The position numbers and the translations under genes were made by a program. DNA of 64,000 nt from contig CAJFVX010000003.1 of the NCBI GenBank assembly GCA_904420585.1, forward strand, positions 1-64,000, in the 5' to 3' direction. Positions within the stretch are counted from its first letter, which is position 1. The number at the start of each line of letters is the position of its first letter. This document shows positions 52,081-59,702 of this stretch, in pieces. Origin of the DNA: Candidatus Howiella intestinavium. GTDB lineage: Bacteria > Bacillota > Clostridia > Oscillospirales > Acutalibacteraceae. Below the pieces are notes generated by a model. The model saw nothing but the letters and a program-made list of their open reading frames with translations. It had not been told where the DNA came from and did no database searches.

Positions 52081-52108
52081 AGTATACTTGAACAAATCAA
52101 CAATACAA
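52081..52108 (-). promoter_or_regulatory. Promoter for the GH28 gene
   Basis: On the minus strand, TTGTAT (52103-52108) and TATACT (52081-52086) are 16 bp apart, about 50 bases before the start codon. AAGGAGGGG is the ribosome site. Confidence 0.6.
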
Positions 52109-52134
52109 TTGCATTTATATGCGTTGTGTATTGT
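52100..52134. promoter_or_regulatory. Extended dyad between divergent GH28 and araC promoters
   Basis: ACAATACA (52100-52107) and TGTATTGT (52127-52134) are exact inverted copies sharing a centre with an inner pair GCAT / ATGC (52111-52122). The outer arms overlap the -35 boxes of both divergent promoters, so one bound dimer could control both genes. Confidence 0.6.
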
Positions 52135-52159
52135 AAATCCGCGTATTCTATATTATAAT
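52131..52159 (+). promoter_or_regulatory. Promoter for AraC regulator (2)
   Basis: TTGTAA (52131-52136) and a perfect TATAAT (52154-52159) have a 17-bp spacer, 33 bases before the ATG. Confidence 0.7.
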
Positions 52160-52192
52160 AAACCTATAATTTTTTATAAAGCAGGGGATAAT

Positions 52193-53044
52193 ATGGCTAT
52201 TCTGCGGGAATACCGGGACAATAAGGTTTATTTTCATCACACCATGGACCTGCATCCCAGGGCAGCCGACTTCGGCATCCATGTCCACGAGGAGTGCGAG
52301 CTGCTGTATTTTGTCTCGGGGAACGCCCAGTGTCTGGTGGAAACCACCGTGTATCCTCTGGAACCCCATTCCCTGCTGGTCATCCGGAATATGGAGTCCC
52401 ATATGATCCGCATCCAGGGGGACGCCGCCTACGAACGGTACGGCATCCACTTTTTCCCCGGTTTGCTGGATTCGGTAGATCCCGCCCACACCCTGCTGCG
52501 TCCCTTCCTGGACCGGCCTTTGGGACAGGACAATCTATATCACGCGGAGGAATTTGCGGGAATCCGTCCTCATGAGCTGTTTCTCTCCATGGTGTCCGCC
52601 GACCCGTCGGAGGAAAGCCAGCGGCGGACACTCCTTTTGTATCTCTATCCCCTCTTCGGCCAGATTCTGGAGGCCTTCCGGAAAAAGCAGACCGGCCGCA
52701 AAGCGCCGGCCAAGCAGGGCATGGCCCAGGAGATGGTGGCCTATATCAACCGCCACCTGTTTGAAGAGCTGTCCCTGGAGGCCCTGAGCCAGCAGTTCTT
52801 CATGAGCCAGTCCCAGCTCAATCGGATATTCAAAGAGCAGGTGGGCTCCTCCGTCTGGGACTATATCCTCTACAAGCGCCTGGTGGCTGCACGGAACCTT
52901 ATCCGGGACGGGCATTCGGCAGGCGACGCCTGCGCCGCCTGCGGCTTCAAAGACTATTCCTCCTTTTACCGCTCCTATGTCCGGCGGTTCGGCTCTTCGC
53001 CGAAACAGGACATGCTAATCCGCTCCCCCGGCGTCCCCGGTTAA
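52193..53044 (+). CDS. AraC-family transcriptional regulator (2)
   Basis: The 283-residue protein has an N-terminal cupin sensor (DFGIHVHEECELLYFVSGNAQCLVETTVYPLEPHSLLVIRNMESHMIR) and a C-terminal AraC DNA-binding domain (LSLEALSQQFFMSQSQLNRIFKEQVG, HSAGDACAACGFKDYSSFYRSYVRRFGSSPKQ). The ATG at 52193 is set by AGGGGA and lies downstream of a good promoter. It is divergent from the GH28-dockerin gene and most likely its glycan-responsive regulator. Confidence 0.93.
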   Translation: MAILREYRDNKVYFHHTMDLHPRAADFGIHVHEECELLYFVSGNAQCLVETTVYPLEPHSLLVIRNMESHMIRIQGDAAYERYGIHFFPGLLDSVDPAHTLLRPFLDRPLGQDNLYHAEEFAGIRPHELFLSMVSADPSEESQRRTLLLYLYPLFGQILEAFRKKQTGRKAPAKQGMAQEMVAYINRHLFEELSLEALSQQFFMSQSQLNRIFKEQVGSSVWDYILYKRLVAARNLIRDGHSAGDACAACGFKDYSSFYRSYVRRFGSSPKQDMLIRSPGVPG

Positions 53045-53053
53045 TGCGGAAAA

Positions 53054-53098
53054 TGGAGGCCGGCGCCGTACATGGCGCTGGCCTCCACCCATCTTTTG
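53054..53098 (+). terminator. Terminator after AraC regulator (2)
   Basis: A 13-bp stem (ggaggccggcgcc / ggcgctggcctcc, one wobble) with a 5-nt loop is followed by acccatctttt. Confidence 0.6.
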
Positions 53099-53109
53099 TA
53101 TATAGAATA

Positions 53110-53144
53110 AGCCGGTTTTGGGCCGCAGCCCAAAACCGGCTTTT
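53110..53144. terminator. Bidirectional terminator, AraC / adhE
   Basis: The perfect 12-bp arms gccggttttggg / cccaaaaccggc around a 6-nt loop are followed by tttt on the plus side and lie 19 bases beyond the adhE stop. Confidence 0.85.
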
Positions 53145-53162
53145 GCACACTATATCCGTATC

Positions 53163-55787
53163 TTATTTGCCGTAGTAGGCCTTCAGATACATCTCCTTGA
53201 TTTCGCTGAACAGGGGATAACGGGGGTTGGCACCGGTGCACTGGTCGTCGAAGGCGTTCTCCACCATCTCGTCCAGGGTGTCCAGGAAGTACTTCTCGTC
53301 CACGCCGTAATCCTTGATGGTCTTCTTGATGCCGACCTTCTCCTTCAGCTCTTCGATAGCGGCCAGGAAGTTCTCGAACTTCTCCTCGTTGTTCTTGCCC
53401 TTGATGCCCAAGAAATCGGCGCATTCCACGTACCGCTCCAGGGTGTGGGGATACTGGTACTGGGGGAAGGTACCCATCTTCCGAGGCGTCTCGGAGGCGT
53501 TGAAGCGCATGACCTCGGTGATCAGCAGGGCGTTGGCCACACCGTGGGGCAGGTGATGGTAGGCGCCCAGCTTGTGGGCCATGGAGTGGCAGACGCCCAG
53601 GAAGGCGTTGGCGAAGGCCATACCGGCCATGGTGGAAGCCTCGGCCATCTTCTCGCGGGCCACCGGATCATTGGCGCCGTTCTCATAAGCCCGGGGCAGG
53701 TAGGTGAAGATGCTCTTCAGAGCCTGGAGAGCCAGGCCGTCGGTATAACCGGTGGCCATCATGGAAGCGTAGGCCTCCAAAGCATGGGTCATGGCGTCGA
53801 TACCCGAGGCAGAGGTCAGGCCCTTGGGCATGTTCATCATCAGGTCGGCGTCGATGATGGCCATGTTGGGCAGCAGCTCATAATCGGCCAGGGGATACTT
53901 GACACCGCTCGTCTCGTCGGTGATAACAGCGAAGGGGGTCACTTCGGAACCGGTACCGGCCGAGGTGGGAACCGCGATAAAGTAGGCCTTCTCACCCATC
54001 TTGGGGAAGGTGTGCACACGCTTGCGGATATCCATGAAGCGCATGGCCATATCCATAAAGTCCTCTTCGGGATGCTCGTACATCACCCACATGATCTTGC
54101 CGGCGTCCATAGCCGAACCGCCGCCCACGGCGATGATGCAGTCGGGCTGGAAATCAACCATAGCGGCAGCGCCCTGCTTGGCACAGGCCAGGGTCGGGTC
54201 GGGAGCCACGTCGAAGAAAGTGGTGTGGACAATGCCCATTTCATCCAGCTTATCAGTGATGGTCTTGGTGTAGCCGTTCTTGAACAGGAAGGAGTCGGTT
54301 ACGATAAAGGCCCGCTTCTTGCCCATGACATGCTTCAACTCGTCCAGGGCTACGGGCAGGCAGCCCTTCTTGAAGTATACCTTCTCAGGCGCACGGAACC
54401 ACAGCATATTCTCTCTCCTCTCGGCAACGGTTTTGATGTTGAGCAGATGCTTGACGCCCACGTTCTCGGAAACCGAGTTGCCGCCCCAGGAGCCGCAGCC
54501 CAGCGTCAGAGAGGGGGCCAGCTTGAAGTTGTACAGGTCGCCGATACCGCCCTGGGAGGAGGGGGTGTTGAGCAGAACGCGGCAGGTCTTCATGCTCTCG
54601 CTGAATTTCGCGATCTTTTCCTGCTCGGTGACAGTGTTGATGTACAGAGAGGAGGTGTGGCCGTAGCCGCCGTCAGCGATGAGCCGTTCGGCCTTGGCAA
54701 TGGCGTCGTCAAAGTCCTTGGCGCGGTACATGGCCAGCACCGGGGACAGCTTCTCATGGGCAAACTCTTCCTCCAGGTCCACGCTCTCCACCTCGCCGAT
54801 GAGGATCTTGGTGTCCTCCGGCACGTCCACACCGGCAAGCCCTGCAATGGTATGGGCCTTCTGGCCGACGATCTTGGAGTTCAGGGCGCCGTTGATGAGG
54901 ATGGTCTTGCGGACCTTCTCGGTCTCGGCCGGCTTCAGGATGTAACAGCCCCGGTCGGCGAATTCCTTCTTGGCCTTGTCGTAAATCTTATCCAACAGGA
55001 TAACCGACTGCTCGGAGGCGCAAATCATGCCGTTGTCAAAGGTCTTGGAATGGATGATGGAGTTGACGGCCAGGGTGATGTCGGCCGTGTCATCGATGAT
55101 GGCGGGGGTGTTGCCAGCGCCCACGCCCAAGGCGGGCTTGCCGGAAGAATAAGCAGACTTGACCATGCCGGGGCCGCCGGTGGCCAGGATGATGTCCGCG
55201 CTGCGCATAAGTTCATTGGTCATCTCCAGAGAGGGGATATCGATCCATCCGATGATGCCCTTGGGCGCACCAGCCGCAACCGCCGCGTCCAGCACGACCT
55301 TGGCGGCCGCAATGGTGCACTTCTTGGCGCGGGGATGGGGGCTGATAATGATGCCGTTGCGGGTCTTTAAGGAAATCAGGGTCTTGAAAATAGCGGTGGA
55401 AGTGGGGTTGGTAGTGGGGATAACGGCCGCAATGACACCGATGGGCTCGGCGATTTTCTTGATGCCGAAGGAAGCGTCTTCCTCGATGACGCCGCAGGTC
55501 TTGGTGTTCTTATACGCATTGTAAATGTACTCGGCAGCGTAGTGATTCTTGATAACCTTGTCTTCCACAACGCCCATGCCGGTCTCCTCCACGGCCATCT
55601 TGGCCAGGGGGATCCGCTGCTGGTTGGCGGCGGTGGCGGCGGCCAGGAAAATCTTGTCTACCTGCTCCTGGGTATAGGTGGAGAAGATCCTCTGGGCCTC
55701 CCGGACCTCCTTAATCTTTTCGACCAAGGCATCCAGATTGTCTACCAGTCCGGTAGCGGCGGGTGCAGCGGTTTCTTTTTTAGCCAT
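53163..55787 (-). CDS. adhE: Bifunctional acetaldehyde-CoA/alcohol dehydrogenase
   Basis: The 874-residue enzyme reduces acetyl-CoA to acetaldehyde and then to ethanol, regenerating NAD+ in fermentation. The N-terminal aldehyde dehydrogenase half contains GMICASEQS with the catalytic Cys at about 256, plus GVGAGNTPAIIDD. The linker contains CGSWGGNSVSENVG. The C-terminal iron alcohol dehydrogenase half has GGGSAMDAGKIMWVMYE, SGIDAMTHALEAYASM and HSMAHKLGAYHHLPHGVANA, the metal His/Asp set. GGAGG sits 8 bases before the ATG. A Rex-like operator overlaps the transcription start, so expression should follow the NADH/NAD+ ratio. Confidence 0.97.
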   Translation of the reverse strand: MAKKETAAPAATGLVDNLDALVEKIKEVREAQRIFSTYTQEQVDKIFLAAATAANQQRIPLAKMAVEETGMGVVEDKVIKNHYAAEYIYNAYKNTKTCGVIEEDASFGIKKIAEPIGVIAAVIPTTNPTSTAIFKTLISLKTRNGIIISPHPRAKKCTIAAAKVVLDAAVAAGAPKGIIGWIDIPSLEMTNELMRSADIILATGGPGMVKSAYSSGKPALGVGAGNTPAIIDDTADITLAVNSIIHSKTFDNGMICASEQSVILLDKIYDKAKKEFADRGCYILKPAETEKVRKTILINGALNSKIVGQKAHTIAGLAGVDVPEDTKILIGEVESVDLEEEFAHEKLSPVLAMYRAKDFDDAIAKAERLIADGGYGHTSSLYINTVTEQEKIAKFSESMKTCRVLLNTPSSQGGIGDLYNFKLAPSLTLGCGSWGGNSVSENVGVKHLLNIKTVAERRENMLWFRAPEKVYFKKGCLPVALDELKHVMGKKRAFIVTDSFLFKNGYTKTITDKLDEMGIVHTTFFDVAPDPTLACAKQGAAAMVDFQPDCIIAVGGGSAMDAGKIMWVMYEHPEEDFMDMAMRFMDIRKRVHTFPKMGEKAYFIAVPTSAGTGSEVTPFAVITDETSGVKYPLADYELLPNMAIIDADLMMNMPKGLTSASGIDAMTHALEAYASMMATGYTDGLALQALKSIFTYLPRAYENGANDPVAREKMAEASTMAGMAFANAFLGVCHSMAHKLGAYHHLPHGVANALLITEVMRFNASETPRKMGTFPQYQYPHTLERYVECADFLGIKGKNNEEKFENFLAAIEELKEKVGIKKTIKDYGVDEKYFLDTLDEMVENAFDDQCTGANPRYPLFSEIKEMYLKAYYGK

Positions 55788-55918
55788 TCCAATTTCCTCC
55801 CGTTTTTTCGCCGGCGGCTGCCGGCGTTAATTGCTTGGATTTTGCTGTGCCTGTCATGCCTATTGGCAACGCCTGCGGCGGAGCGGCTCGGCCTCTCACG
55901 CTCTTGGCGCTTGCGGGC

Positions 55919-55936
55919 TTGTTATTTTTTTAACAA
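55919..55936. promoter_or_regulatory. Rex-like operator at the adhE promoter
   Basis: An 18-bp inverted repeat, TTGTTA-tttttt-TAACAA, differs at a single position from the Rex consensus TTGTTAAnnnnTTAACAA. It starts 5 bases downstream of the adhE -10 box, so Rex bound there would block transcription when NADH is low. Confidence 0.8.
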
Positions 55937-55940
55937 CCTC

Positions 55941-55969
55941 ATTATAGCAAACCGGTATGGGAAGGTCAA
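55941..55969 (-). promoter_or_regulatory. Sigma-A promoter for adhE
   Basis: On the minus strand, TTGACC (55964-55969) and a perfect TATAAT (55941-55946) have a 17-bp spacer. The untranslated leader is about 145 bases. Confidence 0.82.
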
Positions 55970-56281
55970 GATATAAGGAATTACAACATTCGCCCTTTTC
56001 CCCATGGTTTTGTAGGCAAAACACACAAGAGCGGCCGACTGTTTTTGCCATATCCGATATTCCATCCCGGATTCCGGGCTGCCGCAATCCGGATACCTCG
56101 AAAAAATTGGGGATTTTGCCGGCAGATTTCCGCAATTGCTGCATGTCCAGTTTAACCCCTGCCGACGCATATGTCAAACCTTAAATAGCGGTTTTTTTCA
56201 CAAAAATTGGCGAGGGCTGTCTGCCTGCTTTGCCGTATTGGAAAAAGGGCGAATTCTCAGGACAAACTTTCCCTTCCCAAG
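55970..56281. other. Intergenic stretch between the adhE and fusion-gene promoters
   Basis: I see no convincing gene in these 312 bases. Short minus-strand frames here have no ribosome site and end inside the adhE leader. The stretch separates the two divergent promoters and could hold further upstream control sites. Confidence 0.5.
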
Positions 56282-56310
56282 TTGACGAAAGCGGGGAAAT
56301 TTGATAAAAT
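56282..56310 (+). promoter_or_regulatory. Sigma-A promoter for the TIM barrel-ligase fusion
   Basis: TTGACG (56282-56287) and TAAAAT (56305-56310) are 17 bp apart, giving a leader of roughly 85 bases. Confidence 0.75.
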
Positions 56311-56311
56311 A

Positions 56312-56329
56312 AATGAAATTATTTTCATT
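56312..56329. promoter_or_regulatory. Palindromic operator candidate at the fusion-gene start site
   Basis: AATGAA-attatt-TTCATT begins one base after the -10 box and spans the expected transcription start. The AT-rich form recalls Fur-family sites but does not match a named consensus closely. Confidence 0.45.
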
Positions 56330-56403
56330 GTGATTGAGAATTTTTCCGCCAGGCCGCTCCCCACCCGGAGGCGGTCCAGCAGCCACACGGAGGTTTGTAC
56401 AAA

Positions 56404-58938
56404 ATGAAAATCGCATTTTCCACTTTGGGATGTCCCGACTTTACCTGGCAGGATATTTATGCCATGGCCAAGGACCTGGGCTACAACGGCATTGAAATCC
56501 GCGGCCTGGGAGACGATATTTTTGCCGTAAAGGCCCCGCCCTTCTCGGACGCCCAGCTGCCCGAAACCCTGCAAAAGCTCCAGTCCCTGCGGCTGGAAAT
56601 CCCCTGCCTCTCCTCGGGCTGCTGCTTAAAGTTTGCCGATAAGCAGGCCGACAGCCTGGCTGAACTGCGGGAATACATCGATCTGGCAGCCAAGCTGCAG
56701 ACCCCCTACGTCCGGGTGCTGGCCGACCTGGAGCCCGCCCCCGACGGCGAGGTGGACGATGCAGTCGTGAAGTCTGCCCTGCTGGAAATCGCCCCTTATG
56801 CCGAGGAAAAGGACGTGACACTGCTGGTGGAGACCAACGGCGTATACGCCGATACGGCCCGTCTGCGGCGTCTGCTGGAAGAGACCGCCAGCGACAGCGT
56901 GGCCGCTCTCTGGGACCTGCACCACCCCTTCCGCTTCATGGGGGAATCCCCCGAGCAGACGGTACAGAATCTGGGCGCTTACATTAAATATGTACATATT
57001 AAAGACTCGGTGATGGGCGAGGACGGCAAGCCCCACTACAAGATGCTGGGCGAGGGGGATCTGCCCATCGCCAATATGATGCTGGCCCTGCGCTCCATCA
57101 ACTATGACGGTTATGTATCCCTGGAATGGGTCAAGCGGTGGGCCCGGGATCTCTCCGACGCCGGCGTGGTCTTCCCCCAGTGCATCCACTACATGGCCCC
57201 CTATATCGGCCGGCAGACCGGCGGCGGCCGCCTCTTTGACAATGCGGCCGGCACGGGCAAGTACGTCTGGGAAAAGGACACCCTTATCGACCTGACCTTC
57301 CCCCAGGTGCTGGACCGGATGGTGGAGGAGTTCCCCGACCAGTACGCCTTCCGCTACACCACCCTGGATTACACCCGCACCTACGCCCAGTTCCGGGAGG
57401 ATGTGGACCGGTTCGCCCGGGCCCTCATCGGGCTGGGGGTCAAGCGGGGCGACCATGTGGCCATCTGGGCCACCAACGTGCCCCAGTGGTACATTACCTT
57501 CTGGGCCACCACCAAAATCGGCGCCGTGCTGGTGACGGTCAACACGGCTTATAAAATCCATGAGGCCGAGTACCTGCTCCGCCAGTCGGACACCCACACC
57601 CTCGTCATGATCGACGGGTTTAAGGATTCCGACTATGTGGGCATTATCAAGGAGCTCTGCCCCGAACTGGCCACGGCCGAGGCGGGAAAGCCCCTGCACA
57701 TGAAGCGGCTGCCCTTCCTGCGCAATATCATCACGGTGGACTCCAAGCAGCCCGGCTGCCTGACCTGGGAGGAAGCCCTGGAGCGGGCCGATGCCGTCCC
57801 GGCTGACGCGGCCGAACGGCGGGCCGCCGGCGTCAGCCGCCACGACGTCTGCAATATGCAGTATACCTCCGGCACCACCGGCTTCCCCAAGGGGGTTATG
57901 CTGACCCATTACAACATCGTCAACAACGGCAAGAACATCGGGGACTGCATGGATTTGTCCACGGCCGACAAGATGATGATCCAGGTGCCCATGTTCCACT
58001 GCTTCGGCATGGTGCTGGCCATGACGGCCGCCATGACCCACGGGGTCACCCTCTGCCCCATCCCCTACTTCTCCCCCCGCCAGTCCTTAGACTGCATCAA
58101 CCGGGAACAGATCACCTGCTTCCACGGGGTGCCCACCATGTTCATCGCCATGCTGGAGCATCCGGATTTTGAAAAGACCGATTTCTCCCACATGCGCACC
58201 GGTATTATGGCCGGCAGCCCCTGCCCCATCAAGGTCATGCAGGATGTGGTGGATAAGATGCACATGTCCCAGATCACCATTGTGTACGGCCAGACCGAGG
58301 CCTCCCCGGGCTGCACCCAGAGCCGGGCGGACGATTCCCTGGAGGTGCGGGTCAACACGGTAGGCCGCGCCCTGCCGGGGGTACAGTGCAAAATCGTGGA
58401 TCCCGAGACCGGCGAGGATCTCCCCGACAACGTGGACGGCGAATTTGTGGCCAAGGGCTACAACATCATGAAGGGGTATTACAAGATGCCCGAGGCCACG
58501 GCGGCGGCTATCGATGAAAACGGCTGGCTTCACACCGGCGACCTGGCCCGCCGCACACCCGACGGGAATTACAAAATCACCGGCCGCATTAAGGATATGA
58601 TCATCCGGGGCGGCGAGAATATCTATCCCAAGGAGATCGAGGACTTTATCTATACCCACCCCGCTGTGAAGGATGTACAGGTTATCGGCGTGCCCGACAA
58701 GCAGTACGGCGAGGAGATTATGGCCTGCGTCGTCCGCAAAGAAGGGGAAACCCTTACCGAGGAAGAATTGCATGAGTATATTATCACCCACATCGCCAAG
58801 CACAAGACTCCCCGGTATATCCGCTTTGTGGACGGCTTCCCCATGAATGCCGCCGGGAAAATTCTCAAGTATAAGATGCGGGAAGAGGCCATTGAATACC
58901 TGGGACTTCAGGAGGCCAACAGCGTAGTGACAGCATAG
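56404..58938 (+). CDS. Fusion: TIM-barrel isomerase-like domain + acyl-CoA synthetase
   Basis: The 844-residue protein joins two enzymes. Residues 1-265 form a xylose-isomerase-like TIM barrel (sugar phosphate isomerase/epimerase family), with likely metal ligands Glu143 (LLVETNG), Asp171 (LWDLHHPF), His198 (YVHIKD) and Glu241 (SLEW). Residues about 290-840 are an AMP-forming acyl-CoA synthetase with YTSGTTGFPKG (487-497), YGQTEAS (628-634), HTGDLA (Asp713), GRIKDMIIRGGENIYPKE and the catalytic Lys near 819 (NAAGKILKY). Both sites look intact. The ligase resembles FadD/FadK-type enzymes. The ATG at 56404 is set by CGGAGG 10 bases upstream. The combination is unusual and its substrate is unknown. 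Confidence 0.88.
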   Translation: MKIAFSTLGCPDFTWQDIYAMAKDLGYNGIEIRGLGDDIFAVKAPPFSDAQLPETLQKLQSLRLEIPCLSSGCCLKFADKQADSLAELREYIDLAAKLQTPYVRVLADLEPAPDGEVDDAVVKSALLEIAPYAEEKDVTLLVETNGVYADTARLRRLLEETASDSVAALWDLHHPFRFMGESPEQTVQNLGAYIKYVHIKDSVMGEDGKPHYKMLGEGDLPIANMMLALRSINYDGYVSLEWVKRWARDLSDAGVVFPQCIHYMAPYIGRQTGGGRLFDNAAGTGKYVWEKDTLIDLTFPQVLDRMVEEFPDQYAFRYTTLDYTRTYAQFREDVDRFARALIGLGVKRGDHVAIWATNVPQWYITFWATTKIGAVLVTVNTAYKIHEAEYLLRQSDTHTLVMIDGFKDSDYVGIIKELCPELATAEAGKPLHMKRLPFLRNIITVDSKQPGCLTWEEALERADAVPADAAERRAAGVSRHDVCNMQYTSGTTGFPKGVMLTHYNIVNNGKNIGDCMDLSTADKMMIQVPMFHCFGMVLAMTAAMTHGVTLCPIPYFSPRQSLDCINREQITCFHGVPTMFIAMLEHPDFEKTDFSHMRTGIMAGSPCPIKVMQDVVDKMHMSQITIVYGQTEASPGCTQSRADDSLEVRVNTVGRALPGVQCKIVDPETGEDLPDNVDGEFVAKGYNIMKGYYKMPEATAAAIDENGWLHTGDLARRTPDGNYKITGRIKDMIIRGGENIYPKEIEDFIYTHPAVKDVQVIGVPDKQYGEEIMACVVRKEGETLTEEELHEYIITHIAKHKTPRYIRFVDGFPMNAAGKILKYKMREEAIEYLGLQEANSVVTA

Positions 58939-58948
58939 TCTACGATGC

Positions 58949-58980
58949 AGCCGGCCCTGCTTAGGGCCGGTTTGTTTTTC
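58949..58980 (+). terminator. Terminator of the fusion gene
   Basis: The stem ccggccct / agggccgg with loop gctt is followed by tttgttttt. Confidence 0.9.
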
Positions 58981-59049
58981 ATACAGCGGTTTTGCCCGGC
59001 GCCGGACTGTATGGCTTGCGGATGGTTTCGCGCCTGGCCGGCCGGGCGG

Positions 59050-59109
59050 GCAGCCGCCGCCTTGCAGCGAGACGCGACCCCTTCTTTTTTTGTCTCTGCG
59101 GGCGGCTGC
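59050..59109. other. Long imperfect hairpin upstream of marR
   Basis: Outer arms GCAGCCGCCGC (59050-59060) and GCGGGCGGCTGC (59098-59109) enclose an inner pair gcag(cg)agac / gtctctgc around a loop with seven T residues. It lies between the fusion-gene terminator and the marR promoter. It may be a folded small RNA, a protein-binding site, or chance. Confidence 0.3.
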
Positions 59110-59149
59110 TGTTTCGCTTTATTTTCTTTCAAAAATCCTTTCCTTGCCC

Positions 59150-59178
59150 TTGACGAAAAGACAATCTTGTTTTATACT
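59150..59178 (+). promoter_or_regulatory. Sigma-A promoter for marR-ABC operon
   Basis: TTGACG (59150-59155) and TATACT (59173-59178) have a 17-bp spacer. Confidence 0.8.
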
Positions 59179-59181
59179 TAT

Positions 59182-59201
59182 ATTTAGTAAGCTAACTAAA
59201 T
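59182..59201. promoter_or_regulatory. MarR operator palindrome
   Basis: The near-perfect 20-bp palindrome ATTTAGT-aagcta-ACTAAAT begins 3 bases after the -10 box, covering the transcription start. The form fits MarR-family autorepression. Confidence 0.75.
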
Positions 59202-59224
59202 ATTTTTTCGCGAGGTGATCGTTT

Positions 59225-59689
59225 ATGGAAAAAGACAGACACTTTGGACCGCCCCCCGAGGAAATCCCCCTGATGATGCTCATCAATGAAATTTCCCGGC
59301 TGTTTCACAATCATATGCGGCGGGAAAACGAAAGAATCGGATTACAGGAGGGCTTCCGGCACCTGCTGTTTCAGCTGGCCCGGGAGGATAACCTGAGCCA
59401 GCTGGAAATCACCAAGCGGGCCCACTTAAAGCCTCCCACCGTCAGCGTGTCCCTGCGGAAGATGGAGCGCGCCGGCCTGGTTACCCGCGCCAACGATCCC
59501 TTTGACCAGCGCCTGACCCGCGTATGCTTAACCGAAAAGGGACGGGAACTGGATCGGCTGGAGCGGGAGAGCATCCATCAGGCCGAGCAGATGTTTGCCG
59601 AGGGCCTTTCCGACGAAGAACAGCAGGTATTGCGCAAGCTGCTCATCAACATGCGCGATGCCATCCTTGAAAAACAGGATCTGGAATAA
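59225..59689 (+). CDS. MarR-family transcriptional regulator
   Basis: The 154-residue winged-helix protein has NLSQLEITKRAHLKPPTVSVSLRKMERAGLVTR (about 58-90, helix-turn-helix) and DPFDQRLTRVCLTEKGREL (the wing with the conserved DxR). Flanking helices provide the dimer interface. MarR proteins release DNA on binding a phenolic or drug-like ligand. GAGGTGATC precedes the ATG. It is the first gene of an operon with two ABC half-exporters, with an operator at 59182-59201. Confidence 0.94.
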   Translation: MEKDRHFGPPPEEIPLMMLINEISRLFHNHMRRENERIGLQEGFRHLLFQLAREDNLSQLEITKRAHLKPPTVSVSLRKMERAGLVTRANDPFDQRLTRVCLTEKGRELDRLERESIHQAEQMFAEGLSDEEQQVLRKLLINMRDAILEKQDLE

Positions 59690-59702
59690 GGGGGGACGCT
59701 CT

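Noticed and set aside
53118-55370. Long plus-strand frame opposite adhE
   Set aside because: It is antisense to a textbook AdhE with all catalytic residues. Its composition is typical of complement reading and it has no start signal.
55896-56177. Small minus-strand frame in the adhE upstream region
   Set aside because: It covers the adhE promoter and Rex-like site, has no ribosome site, and shows no protein-like pattern.
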